A DNA stretch of 34,188 nt, taken from IMG/VR virus record IMGVR_UViG_3300032236_001742, positions 1 through 34,188 of that record. One strand, given 5' to 3'. The position numbers and the translations under genes are program-made. This document shows positions 22,822 through 28,161 of the stretch, one piece after another. How positions within the stretch are numbered: position 1 is the stretch's first letter; each line of letters opens with the position of its first letter. The stretch comes from a virus. The notes under the pieces were generated by a model. The model was given only the letters and a program-made list of their open reading frames with translations, searched no databases and was not told where the DNA came from.

Positions 22822-23289
22822 TTAAAACGAGGTGGATTAACCACTACTATAGACTCCAAAGTAATAGATCTAGAATACCAGTTAGAATTTACTGCCGGTT
22901 CCTCTCCACGAGATATCCTGACCGAAAGAGTGAACCAAATAGGAGTAAGCTGGGTAACAAAGACTCTAGATAAAACTACTCTAGTTAATCCAGCTAAACC
23001 TGTGGAAGCAAAAGAAAAGATGTGGCGAGTAAGCTTAGCAGGTAAAGACGGTGATTGTGAACCTTCGTTAACTAATCTAGCAAAAGAAATATTTCTAGCT
23101 ATGGCAGTACTGTTTGAAGGTGATGCTGAATTACAGATTAACAGGGTCGTAATTAGTTATGAAGATGAGTATATAGTATGTACAAAAGATACTATAGTTC
23201 CACCTGAACCCCATCAGTGGTTTGCCACACACTACGATTCAGTAAAGGAGTATGCAAAGGTTATAGGATTTACAGAGATTAAGGAATAA
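22804..23289 (+). CDS. Unknown protein in the queD cluster
   Basis: A 161-residue protein whose ATG at 22804 is one base after the queD stop; an in-frame start at 22771 inside queD is less likely. It has no recognised motif. The N-terminus is strand-like (QQFILKRGGLTTTIDSKVIDLEYQLEF), the middle has KMWRVSLAGKDGDCEPSLTNLAKEIFLAMAVLFEG and the C-terminus IVPPEPHQWFATHYDSVKEYAKVIGF, given here as reading fragments. No membrane segment. Tight spacing argues for co-expression with queD, but the sequence gives no role. Confidence 0.65.
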   Translation: MAQQFILKRGGLTTTIDSKVIDLEYQLEFTAGSSPRDILTERVNQIGVSWVTKTLDKTTLVNPAKPVEAKEKMWRVSLAGKDGDCEPSLTNLAKEIFLAMAVLFEGDAELQINRVVISYEDEYIVCTKDTIVPPEPHQWFATHYDSVKEYAKVIGFTEIKE

Positions 23290-23291
23290 AA

Positions 23292-23322
23292 GTTGCTAGT
23301 CTGATTAAAATTACTTATCTTT
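23292..23322 (+). promoter_or_regulatory. Bacteroidota-type promoter, start codon adjacent
   Basis: GTTG at 23292-23295 just after the stop at 23289, GTCTGA inside the spacer, TATCTTT at 23316-23322. The ATG of a 40-codon gene is at 23328, five bases past the -7 box. It may drive the whole unit through queE and the adenosyltransferase. Confidence 0.8.
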
Positions 23323-23327
23323 AGTGT

Positions 23328-23450
23328 ATGGAAGCAGTACTACATTTTCTAGGACTTTGCGGAGATAGCCACGTAAGTATCTTAAGTATGATTATAGAGT
23401 GGCCAAACTTTTCTCCTATCTCAAATTATATCAGGCAATTATTTAAGTAA
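23328..23450 (+). CDS. Tiny unknown protein (40 residues)
   Basis: A 40-residue frame, MEAVLHFLGLCGDSHVSILS and so on, ending SNYIRQLFK. It is supported by its position exactly at the short distance from a promoter where four other genes start (ATG four to six bases after the -7 box). Two cysteine/histidine residues (LCGDSHVS) are the only notable ones. If it is not translated, this stretch would be an untranslated leader for the gene at 23476, which has a strong SD. Moderate confidence that it is coding. Confidence 0.45.
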   Translation: MEAVLHFLGLCGDSHVSILSMIIEWPNFSPISNYIRQLFK

Positions 23451-23464
23451 CAATTTAAAAACAT

Positions 23465-23470
23465 GGAGGT
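23465..23470 (+). promoter_or_regulatory. Unusually strong Shine-Dalgarno (GGAGGT)
   Basis: GGAGGT six bases before the ATG at 23476. Nearly every other gene in the window has an A-rich leader without SD, so this one stands out. It fixes the start of the 68-residue gene. Confidence 0.6.
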
Positions 23471-23475
23471 AAACT

Positions 23476-23682
23476 ATGAAGTGTATTAAGAGTAAAGCAG
23501 ACGGTACTATAAAGAGAGTAACCGATGAAGTAGCATTTGCAACAGTAGGTTCTAAATGGGACTATGTGTCTAAGAGTGAATGGAAAAAGGCTACTAGAGT
23601 AGCTGTAGAAGTAACAGCACCCGCTGTAGTAGAAGAAACCACAGTTGCTGAAAAGCAATTAAAACGTAAAAAGCAAAGGTAG
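23476..23682 (+). CDS. Small Lys-rich unknown protein
   Basis: A 68-residue basic protein. It starts MKCIKSKADGTIKRVTDEVA, then WDYVSKSEWKKATR, a short Val/Ala/Glu linker, and a Lys/Arg tail (KQLKRKKQR). The front half resembles a small domain common in phage genomes (a K-A-D-G-x-I-x-R-V pattern ending Y-V-S-K-S-E-W-K) with no known function, from memory. The strong SD at 23465 suggests it is made at high level. It is followed one base later by the gene at 23684. Confidence 0.68.
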   Translation: MKCIKSKADGTIKRVTDEVAFATVGSKWDYVSKSEWKKATRVAVEVTAPAVVEETTVAEKQLKRKKQR

Positions 23683-23683
23683 T

Positions 23684-24082
23684 ATGAAAGTAGTAGATTT
23701 ATTAGGAAACGAAATTAAAGTAAACGATATAGTAACACATGCCACTAAGTGTACTAATAGCGCTTACCTTAGAAGAAGTATCGTAAAATCAATTACAAGA
23801 GACCGTATCTCTAAAGATACTTTTGACTACACAGTTGCTTTAAAGAGTATAACTGTAGATAAAGGACATAGGTGGAAATGGATAGAGAATGCTTACATAA
23901 AGGTACCTAACGAAACATTTGTAACCTTTGGTAGTACATCACAGAGTATTTACGTATCAAAAGATACACCTGTAGATACCATAGAATTCAAGGGCATTAG
24001 ATTAGGTACTCTAGAACAAGCCTATACTTCTGAAGAAGTGGAAGCAATTAAGAAAACTTCAACAAAATTAAATTATGAGTAA
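23684..24082 (+). CDS. Unknown protein upstream of queE
   Basis: A 132-residue protein beginning KVVDLLGNEIKVNDIVTHA, a start common in small beta-barrel (SH3-like or KOW-like) domains of phage proteins. The middle has RWKWIENAYIKVPNETFV, and the end is helical and charged. No catalytic motif. It overlaps queE by eight bases (stop TAA at 24080-24082, queE ATG at 24075), so translation is coupled. It may regulate or accompany queE, or be an unrelated operon member. Confidence 0.65.
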   Translation: MKVVDLLGNEIKVNDIVTHATKCTNSAYLRRSIVKSITRDRISKDTFDYTVALKSITVDKGHRWKWIENAYIKVPNETFVTFGSTSQSIYVSKDTPVDTIEFKGIRLGTLEQAYTSEEVEAIKKTSTKLNYE

Positions 24083-24926
24083 AATAGACCCAAACAAATT
24101 ATTAATATCTTCTGACTTCTATTCCGTACAAGGAGAGGGTATTTCATCTGGTATACCTTCTTACTTTGTAAGATTAGGTGTCTGTAATCTAACTTGTGGT
24201 ATGTCTCGTCAATTTGCTAATAAGTTGATGAAAGAGAAAACACTAGAGGATGGTGAAATATTCAAAGGTGATTTAGAGTTAGAAGGTAAAGCAACCTGGA
24301 CTTGTGATTCAACAAGTCAATGGTTATGGAGAGGTGAAGATAAAGAATTCCAATACCTAATTGACAGATGGAAGGAACAAGGTATCTACGATGATATTCT
24401 AGACGGTACTATCCATATTATCTGGACTGGTGGTGAGCCAACGATTAAAGGACATCAAGAGGCTATTGTTAATTTCATTGAGTATTGGCGTAAATGGGAC
24501 CTAGAACAACCAGGTAATGTTGAAGACTGTATACCCTATCATGAAATAGAAACTAACGGTACTATAGTAATTGAAGATGAATTGTTTAGTTGGTTAAGCC
24601 AAATTAACTGTTCACCTAAACTAACTAATTCAGGTTTAGATAAAAAGCAACGTATTAATCCAGACGCTATTAAGCGTATAATGCAACATGATAGTTATCA
24701 ATTCAAATTCGTAATTTCAAATGAAGAAGATGTACAAGAAATTTTTAGCGACTTTATCGTACCATTTAGCATACCTCTTAAACATGTAGTAATAATGCCT
24801 GGAATGGATAGTCAAGAAGATTTCCATGAAAGAACTCAATTTAGCTTAGAAATGGCTAAGAAGTATAGACTGAGAGGCTTAACAAGATTACACATCAGCG
24901 GATGGGATAAGACATTAAACGTATAG
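24075..24926 (+). CDS. queE: QueE-like radical SAM 7-carboxy-7-deazaguanine synthase
   Basis: A 283-residue radical SAM enzyme that makes 7-carboxy-7-deazaguanine from the QueD product. FYSVQGEG (15-22), PSYFVRLGVCNLTC, WTGGEPT and HEIETNGT match QueE landmarks. The [4Fe-4S] cysteines are unusual: Cys37 and Cys41 lie in CNLTC, but the third is Cys77 in TWTCDST, so the usual C-x3-C-x2-C is C-x3-C-x35-C, with about 33 residues inserted in the cluster loop. A QueE variant with a spacing change is known in bacteria (C-x14-C-x2-C in Burkholderia), but there the extra residues fall between the first two cysteines. The remainder, ending LTRLHISGWDKTLNV, looks intact. Confidence 0.9.
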   Translation: MSKIDPNKLLISSDFYSVQGEGISSGIPSYFVRLGVCNLTCGMSRQFANKLMKEKTLEDGEIFKGDLELEGKATWTCDSTSQWLWRGEDKEFQYLIDRWKEQGIYDDILDGTIHIIWTGGEPTIKGHQEAIVNFIEYWRKWDLEQPGNVEDCIPYHEIETNGTIVIEDELFSWLSQINCSPKLTNSGLDKKQRINPDAIKRIMQHDSYQFKFVISNEEDVQEIFSDFIVPFSIPLKHVVIMPGMDSQEDFHERTQFSLEMAKKYRLRGLTRLHISGWDKTLNV

Positions 24927-24929
24927 TAT

Positions 24930-25202
24930 ATGATCTGCCCACAATGTAAAGAACAGGGATTAAAATCAACCGTTCAGACTAAAGGTACAATAACTACTCT
25001 AATGGGATATGCTGGGTGGTATGATGAAAGTGGTAAGTATCACCATCATGATGATAATAGTAGAACAACTGTTGGAACCTGTAGCAACGGACACAAGTTT
25101 TTGTATAGATATGAGAATAGCTGCTGGTGCGGATGGGTGGGTAAAACAGAAGAATATAAAGTAATAAACCTACAGTATGAAAGTATACACAAAGAAGGGT
25201 GA
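24930..25202 (+). CDS. Zinc-ribbon-like small protein
   Basis: A 90-residue protein with cysteine and histidine clusters: ICPQCKEQG at the N-terminus, GKYHHHDD in the middle, GTCSNGHKF near 50, and SCWCGWVGK near 65. The CxxC plus C-x3-H plus CxC arrangement suggests one or two zinc-binding ribbons. The HHHDD tract may add a metal site. It lies three bases after queE and overlaps the adenosyltransferase start by 26 bases, so it is co-translated with both. Nucleic-acid or protein binding is likely; no specific role can be named. Confidence 0.7.
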   Translation: MICPQCKEQGLKSTVQTKGTITTLMGYAGWYDESGKYHHHDDNSRTTVGTCSNGHKFLYRYENSCWCGWVGKTEEYKVINLQYESIHKEG

Positions 25203-25692
25203 TGATGGGACTACAAGTCTATTAAGTGGTAAAAGAACTGCTAAAATTACACCTAAGATAAAAGCAGTTGGTGCATTAGATGAATTAAATTCATTTGTTG
25301 GAGTAGTAGAATCTAAAAGTAATAATACACTAAATTTCGAAACCTTACAGTGGGATCTATTCAATATGGGTGCTATGGTCATAAACGATAATGGCATGGA
25401 GCTTGAAACTGTTGAAGAAAGTGATATTACTGATTTGGAGTACGTAATGGATCTCCTACAAGATCAACTACCCCCACTTAAGAACTTTATACTACCTCGT
25501 GGAAGCGAACTAGTAACAGCTATACATGTTTGTAGATCAGTTTGTAGAAGAGCTGAAATAGCCTGTATTGAAGCAGATGCCGATTCAATCATAATAAGAT
25601 ACCTAAACAGATTAAGCGATTACTTTTTTGTATTAGCCCGCTATACAGACTACAAGGAAGGAGGACAGGAAACACTTTGGAAAACTAAATAA
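25177..25692 (+). CDS. PduO-type cob(I)alamin adenosyltransferase
   Basis: A 171-residue PduO/MMAB-type ATP:cob(I)alamin adenosyltransferase. It opens with MKVYTKKGDDGTTSLLSG, the ATP-binding N-terminus of the family (usually TRxGDxGxT), followed by AVGALDELNSFVG. Near the C-terminus come ILPRGSELVTAIHVCRSVCRRAE and RYLNRLSDYFFVLAR, matching the conserved arginine and NRLSD elements. It transfers adenosyl to cobalamin, making the cofactor used by the class II ribonucleotide reductase at 10228, about 13 kb upstream. This is its clearest partner in the window. The start overlaps the zinc-ribbon gene by 26 bases. Confidence 0.93.
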   Translation: MKVYTKKGDDGTTSLLSGKRTAKITPKIKAVGALDELNSFVGVVESKSNNTLNFETLQWDLFNMGAMVINDNGMELETVEESDITDLEYVMDLLQDQLPPLKNFILPRGSELVTAIHVCRSVCRRAEIACIEADADSIIIRYLNRLSDYFFVLARYTDYKEGGQETLWKTK

Positions 25693-25700
25693 AAACAAAT

Positions 25701-25841
25701 ATGACAGTAGCAATTTTAACATTAGTAGTACTAGTAGTAACAGTACTTGTGCTTGGAGTACAGAAAGCAAAAAAGAAAAGAGGTGGTTTACCGCCTGAAT
25801 CTCAAGTAGATTGGAATAATATAGTTGGAGAATCGGAATAA
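25701..25841 (+). CDS. Tiny single-span membrane protein (46 residues)
   Basis: A 46-residue protein with a hydrophobic helix at residues 3-20 (VAILTLVVLVVTVLVLGV), then KAKKKRGG and a polar tail PPESQVDWNNIVGESE. The layout (short N-terminus, membrane span, Lys/Arg-rich cytoplasmic flank) fits a single-pass inner-membrane protein. It starts eight bases after the adenosyltransferase stop. Its last codons overlap the -33 part of promoter 25824-25854. The role is unknown. Confidence 0.65.
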   Translation: MTVAILTLVVLVVTVLVLGVQKAKKKRGGLPPESQVDWNNIVGESE

Positions 25842-25854
25842 AATCCTTATATTA
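25824..25854 (+). promoter_or_regulatory. Bacteroidota-type promoter for folE, start codon adjacent
   Basis: GTTG at 25824-25827, 20-base spacer, TATATTA at 25848-25854. The folE ATG at 25861 is six bases past the -7 box. This excludes the upstream in-frame TTG at 25825 as the start, since that codon is inside the -33 box. Confidence 0.75.
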
Positions 25855-25860
25855 AGACAT

Positions 25861-26574
25861 ATGAGTAAGATAGTAAATATAGAAGAGCTTGAAGTAGCTC
25901 AACCCGGACATGCTAATGGAATCTCTCTACAACTAGCTAGTAAAGTAGCATTAAACCCTACTACGCCATCTTTATCTGAAGATGAAAAGCAAGCAATTAT
26001 AGAAGAGGCTGCCATGCACTTCGGTAGATTCCTAACTGCATTAGGAGTGGATTGGGTAAATGACCCGAATAGTAGTAACACACCAAGACGTGTAGCAAAG
26101 GCTTACGTCCGAGATTTATGGAGAGGTAGGTACGAAGCTTTATCTCCGGTGATAACATTTCCTGCCGATGGTTATACAGGATTAGTATTTGAAGGTAACA
26201 TACCGGTTACAAGTATGTGTTCACACCACCACCAGCAAATCTCAGGTAAAGTACATATCGCTTACATACCAACAGCTGAAGGTAGGGTGATTGGTTTATC
26301 TAAACTAAATCGTATCGTAGAACACTTTGCAAGAAGAGGTGCTATCCAAGAACAACTAACAGTAGCTATACATAGTGCAGTAAAGAATATCTGTGAAGGT
26401 AATCAAGGTGTAGCTGTGATGATAGAGGCCGGACATAGCTGTGTATCTTGTAGAGGAGTTAAGCATCAAGGTGCTAATATGATTACCTCTAAATTAGATG
26501 GAGCATTTATGGATGAAGATGCTTGTAGGAGTGAATTCTACGAGTTCGTAAAGACAAGTAAGAGTGGAAAATAA
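25861..26574 (+). CDS. folE: GTP cyclohydrolase I
   Basis: A 237-residue GTP cyclohydrolase I, the entry enzyme of the 7-deazaguanine pathway (GTP to dihydroneopterin triphosphate). MCSHHHQQ supplies the first zinc Cys and His and GHSCVSCRGVKH the later Cys. NTPRRVAKAYVRD, VIGLSKLNRIVEHFARRG and QEQLTVAI match family blocks, with the usual catalytic histidines. Its own promoter sits immediately in front and the ATG at 25861 is preferred. The product also feeds folate synthesis, so a dual use is possible, but co-occurrence with QueD/QueE/QueC argues for DNA modification. It overlaps the next gene's GTG by 11 bases. Confidence 0.95.
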   Translation: MSKIVNIEELEVAQPGHANGISLQLASKVALNPTTPSLSEDEKQAIIEEAAMHFGRFLTALGVDWVNDPNSSNTPRRVAKAYVRDLWRGRYEALSPVITFPADGYTGLVFEGNIPVTSMCSHHHQQISGKVHIAYIPTAEGRVIGLSKLNRIVEHFARRGAIQEQLTVAIHSAVKNICEGNQGVAVMIEAGHSCVSCRGVKHQGANMITSKLDGAFMDEDACRSEFYEFVKTSKSGK

Positions 26575-26920
26575 GAAAGCAACAGGATTGGGTGATACTA
26601 TAGCACAGTTCACCCATTTCTTTAAACTAGATTTGCTAGCCGAATGGATAGCTAAGTTAAGAGGTAAGAAAGACTGCGGATGTAGTAGAAGGAGAGATAA
26701 GTTGAATAAGCTTGTATCTTATGTACACATACCTGAAGATCAGTATGTATTTACGGAGTCACGTAAGTTTCGAATCTTGGAAGACATAACTATACCTGGT
26801 GATGCTCTTGATTACATTACCTACACAAAAGACGAAATAGTCTTTATTGATCCAAGCTATGGAATCTATTATAACCTAAGAGATCTCCTGGCCAACAATA
26901 AAATTAAACCAGAACAGTAA
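26564..26920 (+). CDS. Unknown phage protein of the GLGDTI type
   Basis: A 118-residue protein starting at GTG within the folE end (no earlier usable start, no other Met nearby). The front half (GLGDTIAQFTHFFKLDLLAEW ... KKDCGCSRRRDKLNKLV) is a pattern I recall in many marine T4-like phages and uncharacterised. The CGC motif next to a basic helix could bind metal or nucleic acid. The C-terminal half (IPEDQYVFTESRKFRILED ... YGIYYNLRDLLA) seems a separate small beta-rich domain. It is coupled to folE and followed two bases later by the dUTPase-like gene. Confidence 0.65.
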   Translation: MENKKATGLGDTIAQFTHFFKLDLLAEWIAKLRGKKDCGCSRRRDKLNKLVSYVHIPEDQYVFTESRKFRILEDITIPGDALDYITYTKDEIVFIDPSYGIYYNLRDLLANNKIKPEQ

Positions 26921-26922
26921 AT

Positions 26923-27435
26923 ATGTTAAATGTAAATCAAATCCTTGAAGAAGGATTACTAAAATTAGAATACACCTTAGGCAAACCAGCCCAGGTTGGT
27001 TATGATCTAGCATTAAAGCAAGTAGATAAGATAGGCGGTAATGGAGCTATCAAAATGGGTAAAGTCCTAAAAGATAAGACAGAGCTAACTACTTACACAC
27101 CTATACCTCTAGCTAACCTAGATGGAGTAACAGGATGGATTCTATACAGTGGAGTATATAGTCTAACATTTGCCGAAGGATGTAAGATTCCAGCCAATAG
27201 AGTCGGATTTATTAAACAGCGTTCATCTCTATATAGAAACGGCGTAATCATTAATTCACCTGTATTTGATCCTGGGTTCGAGACTACGTTTATGGGCACA
27301 CTAGCCTACGTACACGAATCTATCTTTATCGAAGAAGGTGCAAGAGTGGCACAGATCTATTTCCACGAATGTACTCCTCTAGAAGAAGGTCAACTCTATG
27401 ACGGACAATGGCAAGGAGATAAACAAAGAAAATAG
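26923..27435 (+). CDS. dUTPase/dCTP deaminase-family protein
   Basis: A 170-residue protein of the trimeric dUTPase/Dcd fold. Landmarks are KQRSSLYRNGVII near 98-110 (RSSxxRxG), SPVFDPGFE, RVAQIYFHEC and YDGQWQGDKQR near the end. In E. coli Dcd the catalytic Glu follows DPGWSGCIVLEF; here the equivalent stretch reads DPGFETTFMGTLAY, so the standard Glu is not in place, and deaminase activity is uncertain. It should act on dUTP or dCTP and keep uracil out of phage DNA, or feed dTTP synthesis. It pairs functionally with the ribonucleotide reductase. Promoter 27435-27465 starts at its stop. Confidence 0.8.
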   Translation: MLNVNQILEEGLLKLEYTLGKPAQVGYDLALKQVDKIGGNGAIKMGKVLKDKTELTTYTPIPLANLDGVTGWILYSGVYSLTFAEGCKIPANRVGFIKQRSSLYRNGVIINSPVFDPGFETTFMGTLAYVHESIFIEEGARVAQIYFHECTPLEEGQLYDGQWQGDKQRK

Positions 27436-27465
27436 TTGGTAGTCTGAAATAAAGTTCATATATTT
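27435..27465 (+). promoter_or_regulatory. Bacteroidota-type promoter for the 27490 gene
   Basis: GTTG at 27435-27438, GTCTGA and AAAGTTCA in the spacer, TATATTT at 27459-27465. Its box and spacer sequence are almost identical to the copy at 28127. The ATG is 25 bases after the -7 box. Confidence 0.8.
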
Positions 27466-27489
27466 AGTTTAAATAAAAAATTAAAAGTT

Positions 27490-28125
27490 ATGAAACAAAA
27501 AGACAAATTTGTAGACGTAAAGTTAAATTCGTTAGAAACTTACAAAACTACATTAAAGACTTCAATTAAAGAACTTGAAAGTTTAAACTGTAGAGGACAC
27601 GTAAATCGCACACGATCTCTTTGGAGATCAACCGGATGGGTGAAAGAAGGATTTACTCCAGTCGATTATGAATATGATATACAAACAGGAGAAAATTTTA
27701 GCTTTTATGTAGAGTTTATTTCTAAAGAGAAAATAGAAGTAGCTCCTAATGACTTGTCACAAGAACTAATCGATAGAGAAAAAATTCAAGATTTTGTAGT
27801 TAGATGTGAAAATAAAGAAGCATTAATTCATATTCTAAAACTGTTTTCTAATTCTAAAGATGTAGAAATCGAAACTATCACTTATAAAATTGGAGATAAA
27901 GTAGAAATCAATCTTGATATTGTTAGAAATCCATTTCCTGGACGTCAAATTAGAGAAAGATTGAATGGATACGGTGTAATAAAAGGTGATTGTTTTAATG
28001 GAAAAGTTGGTACTATTAGAGGATTTAAGCAAGTATACAGAATACCTCATTGGAGAAATGTACTAATTGATTTTCCTAATTTGACTATGCCTTGTTCTCT
28101 AATATACTTAAATAAAGTAGATTAG
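27490..28125 (+). CDS. Unknown protein with C-terminal KOW-like domain
   Basis: A 211-residue protein. It has a Lys-rich helical N-terminus (KFVDVKLNSLETYKTTLKTS), a middle domain with LWRSTGWVKEGFTPVDYEYD, and a C-terminal third with KIGDKVEI ... GKVGTIRGFKQVYRIPHWRNVLIDF, a beta pattern like KOW or SH3 barrels. No catalytic motif or membrane segment. It is alone between two nearly identical promoters and immediately precedes the DNA polymerase, which has its own promoter. RNA or nucleic-acid binding is possible through the KOW-like end; function unknown. Confidence 0.65.
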   Translation: MKQKDKFVDVKLNSLETYKTTLKTSIKELESLNCRGHVNRTRSLWRSTGWVKEGFTPVDYEYDIQTGENFSFYVEFISKEKIEVAPNDLSQELIDREKIQDFVVRCENKEALIHILKLFSNSKDVEIETITYKIGDKVEINLDIVRNPFPGRQIRERLNGYGVIKGDCFNGKVGTIRGFKQVYRIPHWRNVLIDFPNLTMPCSLIYLNKVD

Positions 28126-28126
28126 A

Positions 28127-28157
28127 GTTGGTGGTCTGAAATAAAGTTCATATATTT
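28127..28157 (+). promoter_or_regulatory. Bacteroidota-type promoter for DNA polymerase, start codon adjacent
   Basis: GTTG at 28127-28130, GTCTGA and AAAGTTCA in the spacer, TATATTT at 28151-28157. The ATG at 28162 is four bases past the -7 box, the same arrangement as denV. Strongest consensus in the window. Confidence 0.85.
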
Positions 28158-28161
28158 AGTT

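Noticed and set aside
25825-25860. TTG start for folE adding 12 residues
   Set aside because: The codon is the -33 TTG of the promoter, and the ATG at 25861 is at the usual distance after the -7 box.
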